From NCBI GenBank assembly GCA_964458575.1, contig CAYWMD010000001.1, positions 370,062 through 434,061 of the forward strand: a stretch of DNA of 64,000 nt, given 5' to 3'. The number at the start of each line of letters is the position of its first letter. Position 1 is the first letter of the stretch. Both the position numbers and the translations under genes were made by a program. The notes beneath the pieces were generated by a model, which was not told the origin of the DNA, ran no database searches, and saw nothing but the letters and a program-made list of their open reading frames with translations. Origin of the DNA: CAYWMD01 sp964458575. Lineage in GTDB: Bacteria; Verrucomicrobiota; Verrucomicrobiia; Limisphaerales; JADLHS01. Positions 36,849-44,819 of the stretch are shown here, one piece after another.

Positions 36849-37805
36849 TCAGTGGCCTGCCCCATAAACCTGCGCTTCCAGTGCCTGCCGCATTTCAGCC
36901 ACCGGCGCCGCCCGGCCACTCCAGATCTCCAGCGCCTTCGCCCCTTGATAAAGCAGCATGCCAATGCCATTGCCCGTGCGACAACCGGCAGCTTTGGCGG
37001 TCTTGAGCAGTGCGGTTTCCGCCGGCTGGTAAATCAAGTCATAGACGAAAGCCGCATTGCCGACTGGCCAACGACCCTGGTCCAGTGGCAAAGCATCGCC
37101 CGGTTTCAACCCCAGCGGCGTCGCGTTCACCAGCACGTCGGCGCGCTGCGGCTTGTCCGGATAACCGATCTTTACGCTCGTTCCGGGCGCCGCCTTGCCA
37201 AGTTCGCGAACCAACTGTTCGACCCGCCCGGCGTCCACATCAATCAACCACAGGGCTTTCACACCGGCGTTGGCCATGCGCAACGCAACCGTACGCCCGG
37301 CTCCGCCGGTGCCGATCAGCACAACGCTCGCGCCCGCCAGTTTGAGATTGGGAAACTCCTCGCCCAGCGACAGCACAAACCCCTCGGCGTCCGTGTTGAA
37401 ACCGTGACTGCGAATTTGTGAAAACTCGCCGCCTTCCCAATTCGCCAGGGGTTGCCATTCGCCCGCGGGCGTTCGAACCTCGAAGCGAACCGTGTTCACG
37501 GCGCCGTATTGTTTCGCCCCGTCATCAATGACGTCCACGATGTCCATCGCCAGCACCTTGTGCGGTACAGTAAGGTTCAGCCCGATGTATTTCATCGCCT
37601 GCGCTCCGGCAATGGCGGCGCGCAGATCGTTCGGGTGAACTTCAAAAGCGAGATAACGCCACGGCAAACCGAGCTTCGCGATGCCGGCGTTCTGCATGGC
37701 CGGCGAGGCGGAATGTTTGATGGGATGGCCATACACCGCGCAATAGCGCGTGCTGGCGTTGATCGGCTCTGAAAACGGTCCGGACATGCGCGAAGTATTG
37801 GGCAT
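36849..37805 (-). CDS. aroE: Shikimate dehydrogenase
   Basis: 318 residues from the ATG at 37805; a TTG three codons upstream is the alternative. It reduces 3-dehydroshikimate with NADPH in aromatic amino acid synthesis. The substrate domain carries YGHPIKHSASPAMQNAG and NLTVPHK (catalytic Lys), and NTDAEGF (Asp partner). The Rossmann nucleotide-binding loop is VLIGTGGAGRTVALRMA, and NATPLGL and NGIGMLLYQGAKALEIW complete the signature. The length is slightly above the ~275 usual, mainly from N-terminal residues and an insertion near NTVRFEVRTPAGEWQPLANWEGG. The gene stands alone on the minus strand after a small divergent secreted gene. Confidence 0.95.
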   Translation of the reverse strand: MPNTSRMSGPFSEPINASTRYCAVYGHPIKHSASPAMQNAGIAKLGLPWRYLAFEVHPNDLRAAIAGAQAMKYIGLNLTVPHKVLAMDIVDVIDDGAKQYGAVNTVRFEVRTPAGEWQPLANWEGGEFSQIRSHGFNTDAEGFVLSLGEEFPNLKLAGASVVLIGTGGAGRTVALRMANAGVKALWLIDVDAGRVEQLVRELGKAAPGTSVKIGYPDKPQRADVLVNATPLGLKPGDALPLDQGRWPVGNAAFVYDLIYQPAETALLKTAKAAGCRTGNGIGMLLYQGAKALEIWSGRAAPVAEMRQALEAQVYGAGH

Positions 37806-37929
37806 ATCGGACAAACTTCAAAGTTCAAAGTCGCAGCCAGGGTCGCAGCTTAGCGCAACCAGCCCGGCACGCTTGAACACAATGATGAATCCACTGTCGA
37901 TTAGGTGGATGCTCGTCCGGATTCGTTGA

Positions 37930-38433
37930 ATGAAATTTGCCTCGTTCATCTTGCTGGTCATCGGGTGCATGAATGGCATGGGCCAAACGAACAGTTCGCC
38001 CGCGCGGAGCGAATGGCTCTCCCTGCCGCCAACGCAATTGCGCGAGGTCGTCGCAAACGATTCGCCAGCGCGCAAACTACCGAACGACGCATCCAAACTT
38101 TCGGACGCACCCGCTGCTCCGGCCACGCCCAGCGAGCCAGCGACGTCGGATTTTCAATCGGACCAAAACCCCGGCCTTTCCCTCGAACATTCGCTGACGT
38201 CGAGCCTTGAATCGGACGCGGCGCTTTCTCGGCGGCTGGAGGCGCAGGGCTACCTTGTCCGAAAACAGCCGGAATCGAAGAATTACTTCGTTCGTTCGGT
38301 CAACACCATGTTTGACTCCGAACCGATTCGCATCGGTAAAACCACCACCGTAAACTGCCCGCTGGTCACGGCCATCAAAAAGAAGAATCCGCTGTGCCTG
38401 CTCAATCCACTGGTGTTGAACATTTCGTGGTGA
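37930..38433 (+). CDS. Small secreted protein of unknown function
   Basis: 167 residues. The N-terminus MKFASFILLVIGCMNGMGQT is a signal peptide, possibly a lipoprotein (IGC at residue 13). A Ser/Pro/Ala-rich low-complexity middle (about 45-90) leads to a more structured C-terminal third (SRRLEAQGYLVRKQPESKNYFVRSVNTMFDSEPIRIGKTT...), with two Cys and ending LNPLVLNISW. I recognise no family. The defined C-terminal end and signal peptide argue that it is a real gene. It is divergent from aroE and convergent with glnA, sharing the terminator region with the latter. Confidence 0.6.
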   Translation: MKFASFILLVIGCMNGMGQTNSSPARSEWLSLPPTQLREVVANDSPARKLPNDASKLSDAPAAPATPSEPATSDFQSDQNPGLSLEHSLTSSLESDAALSRRLEAQGYLVRKQPESKNYFVRSVNTMFDSEPIRIGKTTTVNCPLVTAIKKKNPLCLLNPLVLNISW

Positions 38434-38449
38434 GGAGACGATCCCGGCC

Positions 38450-38489
38450 AAAAGCAAAAACGGCGCGGACCAAACCAATCCGCGCCGTT
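38450..38489 (-). terminator. Intrinsic terminator of glnA
   Basis: An 11-bp perfect stem AACGGCGCGGA/TCCGCGCCGTT (arms 38459-38469 and 38479-38489, loop of nine) is followed on the minus strand by TTTTTGCTTTT. It begins 32 bases past the glnA stop. The same hairpin lies just past the plus-strand gene ending at 38433 and may serve both directions. Confidence 0.85.
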
Positions 38490-38520
38490 GTTCGCTTGCT
38501 GCCGTGAACCTTTGGCAGTT

Positions 38521-39933
38521 TTATACGTCGTAATACATGAAGAACTCGTAAGGATGCGGGCGCAGCCGCAACGCGTCGTGTTCCTTGCGCTTGTGGCTGA
38601 TCCACATGTCAATGAAGTCGCTCGTGAACACGTCGCCCTTGAGCAGAAACTCGTGGTCCTTCTCCAGGCAGTTGAGTGCTTCGTCCAGGCTGCCGGCCAC
38701 GTTGGGCACCTTCTTCAGTTCCTCGGGCGGCAGTTCGTAGATGTTTTTGTCGAGCGGTTCGCCCGGATCAATCTTGTTCTGGATGCCGTCCAAACCGGCC
38801 ATGAGCAGCGCCGCGAACGCGAGATACGGATTCGCCGCCGGATCGGGCGGGCGGTATTCGAGGCGCTTGGCCTTCGGATTCTCGCTGTAGGTCGGTATGC
38901 GGATGGCCGCCGAACGGTTGCGGCTGCTGTAGGCGAGGTTGACCGGCGCTTCGTAACCGGGCACGAGGCGCTTGTAGCTGTTCGTGGTCGGATTGCAAAT
39001 CGCGCAAAGGGCCTTCGCGTGTTTGAGCAGGCCGCCGGCGTAGTAAAGCGCCTGCTTGCTCAAGCCGGCGTATTCATTGCCGGCGAACAGCGGTTTGCCC
39101 TTCTTCCACAATGACTGGTGCGTGTGCATGCCGCTGCCGTTGTCGCCGAAGAGCGGCTTGGGCATGAAGCACGCGCTCTTGCCGTGCTTGCGCGCCACGT
39201 TTTTCACGACGTATTTGTAAAGCATCATGATGTCGGCGGCGCGGACGAGCGTGTCGAAACGGTAATCAATCTCCGCCTGGCCTGCCGTGGCGACCTCGTG
39301 GTGTTGACGTTCGATGTGAATGCCGAGCTCCTCCATCATCAGGCTCATCTCGGTGCGGATGTCCTGCTGGGTGTCGGACGGAGCGACGGGGAAATAGCCT
39401 TCCTTGTGGCGGATCTTGTAGCCGAGGTTGGGCATTTCATCGCGACCGGTGTTCCAGATCGCCTCGTCCGAATCCACACTGTAAAACGTGCCGTTGCTCT
39501 TGGCGTCGTATTGCACGTTGTCGAAAATGAAAAACTCCGCTTCCGGTCCGAAGACGGCCGTGTCAGCCGCGCCGGTGGAACTGAGATATTTTTCGGCGCG
39601 CTGCGCGATGCCGCGCGGGTCACGGTTGTAGGCTTCCTTCGTCCCGGTTTCGGCAATCGTGCAGGTCAGTGACAGGGTCGGCACGGCGCAGAACGGATCA
39701 ATGAACGCCGTGGCCGGGTCGGGCATGGCGAGCATGTCCGACGCCTCGATGCTTTTCCAGCCGCGGATGCTCGAGCCGTCGAAGCCAAGTCCTTCGCTGA
39801 AGATTTCCTCGTTCAGTTCCCGGATGGGACAACTGAAATGCTGCCAGGTGCCGAAGGTGTCCACGAATTTGATGTCCATCATTTTCGCGCCGGCCTTCTT
39901 GGCCATTTCGATCACACTCTTGGGTGTACTCAT
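38521..39933 (-). CDS. glnA: Glutamine synthetase type I
   Basis: 470 residues, matching the usual bacterial type I size. It makes glutamine from glutamate, ammonia and ATP as a cytosolic dodecamer. Visible blocks: GLGFDGSSIRGWKSIEASDM near the N-terminus, VFGPEAEFFIFD, the ATP-site KPLFGDNGSGMHTHQSLWK, NPTTNSYKRLVPGYEAPVNLAYS and RLEYRPPDPAANPYLAFAALL. The adenylylation region reads NIYELPPEE, retaining the Tyr that is modified in GSI-beta enzymes, so control by GlnE-type adenylylation is possible. It ends a leftward glnK-amtB-glnA series and is followed by a strong terminator. A 12-bp hairpin separates it from amtB. Confidence 0.97.
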   Translation of the reverse strand: MSTPKSVIEMAKKAGAKMMDIKFVDTFGTWQHFSCPIRELNEEIFSEGLGFDGSSIRGWKSIEASDMLAMPDPATAFIDPFCAVPTLSLTCTIAETGTKEAYNRDPRGIAQRAEKYLSSTGAADTAVFGPEAEFFIFDNVQYDAKSNGTFYSVDSDEAIWNTGRDEMPNLGYKIRHKEGYFPVAPSDTQQDIRTEMSLMMEELGIHIERQHHEVATAGQAEIDYRFDTLVRAADIMMLYKYVVKNVARKHGKSACFMPKPLFGDNGSGMHTHQSLWKKGKPLFAGNEYAGLSKQALYYAGGLLKHAKALCAICNPTTNSYKRLVPGYEAPVNLAYSSRNRSAAIRIPTYSENPKAKRLEYRPPDPAANPYLAFAALLMAGLDGIQNKIDPGEPLDKNIYELPPEELKKVPNVAGSLDEALNCLEKDHEFLLKGDVFTSDFIDMWISHKRKEHDALRLRPHPYEFFMYYDV

Positions 39934-39982
39934 ACTTTCTTTTGATTTGTTTTGGTTTGGTTTTGGTTCACTGCAAATCGCA

Positions 39983-40023
39983 AGGTCAGACCGGGGGTTT
40001 TGTCACCTCGACCGGTCTGACCT
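39983..40023 (-). terminator. Perfect 12-bp hairpin between amtB and glnA
   Basis: AGGTCAGACCGG (39983-39994) and CCGGTCTGACCT (40012-40023) pair perfectly around a 17-base loop. On the minus strand the stem begins 60 bases after the amtB stop and ends 50 bases before the glnA start, followed by only TTGCGATTTGC. It may be a U-poor terminator or a processing or attenuation site that sets amtB and glnA levels apart. Confidence 0.5.
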
Positions 40024-40083
40024 GGGCGAAAATTCGCGTCAGTCTATGAATTTGGTTGGTTACGTCAATTTCCGATATCAACC

Positions 40084-41517
40084 CTATCCCCGGGCGGCGT
40101 GGTAGCCTTCCTCGCCGTGTTCGGCCAGGTCGAGGCCCGACACTTCCACTTCCTCGCTCGGCCGCAGGCCGATGGTCACCTTGACAATGAAGGCGATGAT
40201 CGTGGTGGCCACCACGGACAAAACCAGCGTCAACAAGATCGCCTTGATTTGGGCCCCGATGAGACCTTCTTTCACGTTGCCCACGACCGAATTGACCTTG
40301 GGATCAGCCAGAAATCCGGTCAACAACGCCCCGAGCGTTCCACCCACGCCATGCACCCCAAAGGTATCGAGCGCGTCGTCGTAGCCGAGCCAGGCTTTGA
40401 GCTTCCAGCAAGCGAGGAACGGGACGAGGCCGGCCGCAATCCCGATGATCATGGCGCCGTTGGTGTTGACAAAACCGCAGGCCGGCGTGATGACCACCAA
40501 TCCGGCCACAATCCCGGAACAAAAGCCTAGGACACTCGGCTTGCCTTTGACCACCCATTCCGCCATCGCCCACACGAAACCAGCGGTGGCGGCGGCGAGC
40601 GTGGTGGTGGTGAAAGCTTGCGCGGCAATGCCGTCCGCCGCCAGCGCGCTGCCGGCGTTGAAACCGTACCAGCCCACCCACAGCATGCCCGTGCCCACCA
40701 TACAAAGCACCATGCTGTGCGGGGCCATGGGTTCTTTCGGAAAACCCAGGCGCTTGCCGAGGATCAAACACAGAATCAAAGCCGACCACCCCGAGGACAT
40801 GTGAACCACTGTGCCGCCGGCGAAATCCAGCGCCTTGATTTTTGCTGCCGGGTTCAACGGACCGCACATGAGACCGTCCGCAGCCCAAACCATGTGAGCC
40901 AGCGGGAAGTAAACAATAAACATCCACAAGGTAATGAACAGGAGGATGGCACTAAACTTCATGCGCTCGGCAATTGCGCCGATGATGAGCGCCGGGGTGA
41001 TGATCGCAAAGGTGAGTTGGAAAATCGCCCATACGTTGTTGGAGATCCAATTACTCCCCTGTCCGACCCCGCTCCCATCCAGTCCTTTGAAAAAGACATA
41101 ATCAAACCCGCCAATGAACGATTTGCCAGCACCGAACGACAGGCTGTACCCGCAAATCCACCAAAGGATGGTCACCAAGCCCGCGATGCCAAGGCATTGC
41201 GCCATCACCGACAGAACATTCTTCCGGCGCACGAGCCCGCCGTAAAACAGGGCCAGACCGGGAAGGGTCATGAACAGAACCAGCGCCGTGGAAGTCATTT
41301 GCCACGCATTGTGCCCCGGCCCCGGCCCGGCAATTTTGGAAGGAGCATTTGTAGAACCATTCCGCGCGGTGTTGTTAACGTAAGCCTCAAGGTCCTCGAG
41401 CCGTTCCTGCATGGAACGTTCGGGCGCCGGCGCCGGTGAAGCCTGCGCAAAACCGATTCTTGGGCTGGCCATTAGTATGGCCGCAACGATGCTGAACAAC
41501 GTGATGATTTTCTTCAT
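40084..41517 (-). CDS. amtB: Ammonium transporter Amt
   Basis: 477 residues. A cleavable signal peptide (MKKIITLFSIVAAILMASPR) is followed by a short coiled-coil-like stretch (SMQERLEDLEAYVNN) and then the 11-helix Amt core. Pore features are present: the twin-His pair in FAGGTVVHMSSG and FGVHGVGG, WWICGYSLSFG, and TFAIITPALIIGAIAERMKF. The protein should move ammonium/ammonia across the inner membrane and be blocked by GlnK when nitrogen is plentiful. It is 35 bases downstream of glnK, the classic pairing, and upstream of glnA. The periplasmic coiled-coil segment before helix 1 is somewhat longer than in E. coli AmtB. Confidence 0.96.
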   Translation of the reverse strand: MKKIITLFSIVAAILMASPRIGFAQASPAPAPERSMQERLEDLEAYVNNTARNGSTNAPSKIAGPGPGHNAWQMTSTALVLFMTLPGLALFYGGLVRRKNVLSVMAQCLGIAGLVTILWWICGYSLSFGAGKSFIGGFDYVFFKGLDGSGVGQGSNWISNNVWAIFQLTFAIITPALIIGAIAERMKFSAILLFITLWMFIVYFPLAHMVWAADGLMCGPLNPAAKIKALDFAGGTVVHMSSGWSALILCLILGKRLGFPKEPMAPHSMVLCMVGTGMLWVGWYGFNAGSALAADGIAAQAFTTTTLAAATAGFVWAMAEWVVKGKPSVLGFCSGIVAGLVVITPACGFVNTNGAMIIGIAAGLVPFLACWKLKAWLGYDDALDTFGVHGVGGTLGALLTGFLADPKVNSVVGNVKEGLIGAQIKAILLTLVLSVVATTIIAFIVKVTIGLRPSEEVEVSGLDLAEHGEEGYHAARG

Positions 41518-41552
41518 TGGATTTGTAAATTGGGAATGAGCTGTCTGTTTGC

Positions 41553-41891
41553 TTAAATGGCCTGGTCGCCTTTCTCGTCCGTGCGGATTCGCACCGCCTG
41601 TTCAACCGATGACACAAAAACCTTGCCGTCACCGATCTTGCCGGTCTTGGCCGCCTTGACGATCGCGCCCACCGCGGCTTCAACGCGCCCGTCAGGCACA
41701 ACCAGTTCGAGTTTGATTTTCGGCAGGAAGTCCACGGTGTATTCGCTGCCACGGTAAATTTCCGTGTGGCCCTTTTGTCGGCCAAAACCCTTGACCTCAC
41801 TGACCGTCATGCCTTCAATCCCAATCTCCCCCAAGGAATCTTTTACTTCCTCGAGCTTGAATGGTTTGATTATCGCTTCGATTTTCTTCAT
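41553..41891 (-). CDS. glnK: Nitrogen regulatory protein P-II
   Basis: 112 residues from the ATG at 41891, the standard size for the family; the open frame extends upstream without coding features. It senses 2-oxoglutarate, ATP/ADP and, through uridylylation, glutamine. The T-loop has Tyr51 in YRGSEYTVDFLPK, the uridylylation site of GlnB/GlnK, and the family signatures VKGFGRQKGHTEIYRGSEY and GKIGDGKVFVS are intact. Located just before amtB, so GlnK is the better name than GlnB. No clear sigma-54 site was found upstream. Confidence 0.96.
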   Translation of the reverse strand: MKKIEAIIKPFKLEEVKDSLGEIGIEGMTVSEVKGFGRQKGHTEIYRGSEYTVDFLPKIKLELVVPDGRVEAAVGAIVKAAKTGKIGDGKVFVSSVEQAVRIRTDEKGDQAI

Positions 41892-42207
41892 AGGTTTGTT
41901 GTCCGTACCAAGCTGCAAATATGTTGCTTTCAGGCGTTGGTTAGTACGCCCGCGCGTCCTAAGCACTGCCGATGCCACAAGGCGATTTGGAATGGTTGCA
42001 CACCAGGAAACCCCTTGTTTACGGGCGCTTTGCCGCATCGGACGAAAGTGCGGCGGCGGTTTGAAGTGTTGTGATTTGCACACCCAAGAAATTCTTCGCC
42101 ACACAAACGCATCGAGCGAAATCAATGGGATTTGCGGCGCTCGGGGCCGCGGAACTGACCGCTAGCCCGGGTTGGACCTGCAACCTTGCCGTTTCGGACT
42201 TCCGCTC
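41892..42207. other. 316-bp region upstream of glnK
   Basis: It lies between the APC permease stop and the glnK start, and must hold the glnK promoter and probably the permease's terminator. I see one short 5-bp GC-rich stem near 42131-42147 and no convincing terminator, sigma-54 -24/-12 pair or riboswitch. Open frames here are extensions of glnK's frame. Confidence 0.5.
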
Positions 42208-44022
42208 TCAGCCGTGAATGACTAACTGAATGTTCTCCGGCAAATCCTTGGCCACGCGATTGGCCACATCGCCCTTGAACATCTGCGCCAGCGTCCGGCG
42301 ATGCCGCGCTCCCAGCATCAGGAAGTCAATGCCCAGCGTGGCGGACAGATCGAGAATGGTCGCGGCCGGGTCTTCGCTCACGGAATACAGCGGCACAACC
42401 GGCACATTGTTCTGCCGGCCCAACTCCGTCATGCTGGTCATGATCTTCGAGGCATCGGGGTCATCCTGCCACTTGGGCCGCTCATTGGTTTCCAAAGGAC
42501 CGGGCAGCGTCACCGCCAGTTCCTTCACGTAGAGGACATACAAGGTGCCCTGCCGCAAACGCGCTTCTTCGAGGGCAAAGCCCAACACTGGCGTCAGCCC
42601 GCGGGCGGCCACGAGAATGGACTGGCCGGGACTGAGGTTGATCTTGAAATCAGGCACTAGTTCCGGCGCCATGCTGGGCACGAGATGCTCCGGCACCGTG
42701 ACGGTGCGCAGACCCGCGCGCCGTTGCGACCAGGCGCGCAAACCCAATCCCGCGCCGACAATACAGACGATGAAAAAGAGCGCGTCGGGTTTCGTTTTCG
42801 CGATGGTCAGTTCGATGGGAACAAGGATTAGGAACGTCGCCATCAACAGGCACCGCTCGGGCAGGTTCAATTTCAGCCGTTTGTTGAAACTGCACGATCC
42901 CAGGTTGAGGGTGATGGCACCCACCACGCCGATGGCATACAAGCCGGCCAGCGATTCGAGATTGTTCGCCAGCAAAACCACGATGATCGGTAGCGAAACC
43001 GAAATCATGAGTGGCACCCACGGCACACCGTGGGAATTGAGCCGCGTGAAATTCCGGGGCATCTCGCCGTCACGCGCCGTCATGTAAAGCAAACCGATCA
43101 ACGCGGCCACCGCCGTATTGACGGCGCTCAACAGCAACATGCCCACCACGATCCCCACCAGGATGCCGAACACCCGGCCAAATAAAGGGCCAAAAGCCAG
43201 TTCGCCGTAGTGCTCGCCGAGGAAGCGCATCATGTCCTCCCACCGGGTGTCCATCTGCGGCTTCAGTTCCACTGGCAACGACAGCATTGCCCAGCCCAGC
43301 AGCGCCGTGCCGAACACCACTTCAATCGCCACCACCACGATCGCGGTCGTTGAAGCACGTCCGACTCGGGGTTGTTCCATGGTCGCGCCGGGATCCAGTT
43401 TGAGCACACCCGTCAGATTTGCGATGGATTCCACGCCGCTCAACGCGAGGATCACACCTACGAACGCCACCCAGTTTTTACCGAAGCTGTCGTGTGAAGG
43501 CTCCAAGTGGGCGGTGGAAAGGTGAGGAAAACTGAACGCAATGATAGCCACCACCACCACCACCATCGGCACGGCCAGAGACATCGCGAAACTGCCGCTG
43601 TGTTTCGGGCCAAAATAGTTCAGCGCGCCGACGAGCAAAATGATCCCTACCGTCGCCCATCCCACAAATTCCTTGGGCACACCGAAGTAGCTCATGGCGG
43701 CCCAACCGCTCAACGCCGCGGTGACAGTCAAATCCGCCACCAGTAACAATGCCCCCATGACCGCGAGCAAACGGCTTTGGCTGCGCGCCGCGGAATAAAC
43801 GCCCCCGCCGTCGGGAAAATGTCGACAGACAACAATGTAATTGAACGCGACGAGCGCCGTGAGCGCGCAAACCGCGAGGATGATGGGCAATGCGGCATAC
43901 GCTGCGGCCACAAATGCCAACCCGATAACGTAGGCTTTGCTGGTGCCCCAGTCGCCGTAGAGCAATCCGGCGGCGCGTTGCCAGTCAACGTTGCGTGGAC
44001 GATGAACGCCGGAGCCTTGCAT
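42208..44022 (-). CDS. APC-superfamily amino-acid permease with a C-terminal USP domain
   Basis: 604 residues. About twelve hydrophobic segments fill residues 25-430 (e.g. AYVIGLAFVAAAYAALPIILAVCALTALV), with the APC-type substrate region LALSGVESIANLTGVL. The last ~140 residues (SILVAARGLTPVLGFALEEARLRQGTLYVLYVKELAV ... IDFLMLGARHRRTLAQMFKGDVANRVAKDLPENIQLVIHG) form a universal-stress-protein-like nucleotide-binding domain on the cytoplasmic side. Transport of an amino acid or amine is likely, and the tail may gate it by ATP/AMP or stress (inference). It precedes the glnK-amtB-glnA cluster on the same strand, 316 bases away, suggesting a nitrogen-related role. Confidence 0.88.
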   Translation of the reverse strand: MQGSGVHRPRNVDWQRAAGLLYGDWGTSKAYVIGLAFVAAAYAALPIILAVCALTALVAFNYIVVCRHFPDGGGVYSAARSQSRLLAVMGALLLVADLTVTAALSGWAAMSYFGVPKEFVGWATVGIILLVGALNYFGPKHSGSFAMSLAVPMVVVVVAIIAFSFPHLSTAHLEPSHDSFGKNWVAFVGVILALSGVESIANLTGVLKLDPGATMEQPRVGRASTTAIVVVAIEVVFGTALLGWAMLSLPVELKPQMDTRWEDMMRFLGEHYGELAFGPLFGRVFGILVGIVVGMLLLSAVNTAVAALIGLLYMTARDGEMPRNFTRLNSHGVPWVPLMISVSLPIIVVLLANNLESLAGLYAIGVVGAITLNLGSCSFNKRLKLNLPERCLLMATFLILVPIELTIAKTKPDALFFIVCIVGAGLGLRAWSQRRAGLRTVTVPEHLVPSMAPELVPDFKINLSPGQSILVAARGLTPVLGFALEEARLRQGTLYVLYVKELAVTLPGPLETNERPKWQDDPDASKIMTSMTELGRQNNVPVVPLYSVSEDPAATILDLSATLGIDFLMLGARHRRTLAQMFKGDVANRVAKDLPENIQLVIHG

Positions 44023-44178
44023 GGTTCAAGCAAGAAAACCGACCCGCATTGCGTACGAAGTCATAGCGTGGTCTGCCAGGAGCAAACTCATGTGAGGCCT
44101 GATAATGGCCGGAGCGCGATGAAGCTCAAAGCTCAAATTTCACACTGAAAGAGGAATCCGGACTATTGAGGTTAAAAA

Positions 44179-44256
44179 TGGTCGGAGCGACAGGATTCGA
44201 ACCTGCGACGTCTTGCTCCCAAAGCAAGTGCTCTAGCCAGGCTGAGCTACGCTCCG
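44179..44256 (-). tRNA. tRNA-Pro (anticodon TGG)
   Basis: 78 bases on the minus strand fold as a full cloverleaf. The acceptor stem is CGGAGCG/CGCTCCG with A73 and an encoded CCA. The D arm contains AGCTCAGCCTGGCTAGAGC. The anticodon stem CTTGC/GCAAG encloses TTTGGGA, giving TGG, and the T arm is GCAGG-TTCGAAT-CCTGT. The TGG anticodon with U34 reads CCN proline codons. Confidence 0.97.
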
Positions 44257-44476
44257 ACGACCGACGCCATGATTGCATGAAAATCGGCTGGCGCAATGTC
44301 TTTCTTGGGCGTCAAAGAAACGCCGCCGGCAAAAACAATCACGTCTTTCAGTCTCCCCACGAATGAAAGCGCAATTTGAACCGGTGCTGCGATTGTATGG
44401 AGCGCGAAGTTGAAGCGCGAAAGCGTCCAAGATTTGCAGGCCATTACCTGATTAGTCGGCACTCTCGTAACGCTGC

Positions 44477-44713
44477 TCACTTGGTAGAATTGGGCCGCCG
44501 GCAGTGCGTCAAGGTCGGCCCGAAAGTCACGATTAGAGCAAGAGCGAGATGGGCGCAGGGTGTGAATATCCAGCCGGCAAAAAAGCGAAGGCAGGCCGAT
44601 ACGAAAAACACTAGCGCCAACGTGTATCTCACTCTCGCGTCGTGCGTAAACCTCAACAGAACCAACGCTAGGGCAACATACCCAATGACAATGAGCGCAT
44701 TCAGTGCGTTCAT
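44477..44713 (-). CDS. Small membrane protein of unknown function
   Basis: 78 residues from an ATG at 44713 with a well-placed AGGTG ribosome-binding site six bases upstream. Two or three hydrophobic segments are visible: LNALIVIGYVALALVLLRF, YTLALVFFVSACLRFFAGW and HLALALIVTFGPTL. I recognise no family. The membrane topology and ribosome-binding site argue for a real gene. The 220 bases between it and the tRNA, and the 106 bases to the beta-helix gene, hold nothing I can identify. Confidence 0.5.
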   Translation of the reverse strand: MNALNALIVIGYVALALVLLRFTHDARVRYTLALVFFVSACLRFFAGWIFTPCAHLALALIVTFGPTLTHCRRPNSTK

Positions 44714-44819
44714 GGCGACACCTAACAGTTATTGGATTTTAGTTTTATAGCCAATCCTGCATCTCGGATTTGACTTTGCGCTTGGAAAGAGTCCCTGTCC
44801 AGAGGAATTTGGGGACGAA

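Noticed and set aside
41892..42207. Sigma-54 promoter for glnK-amtB
   Set aside because: No GG-N10-GC pair with reasonable flanks was found on the minus strand in this interval.
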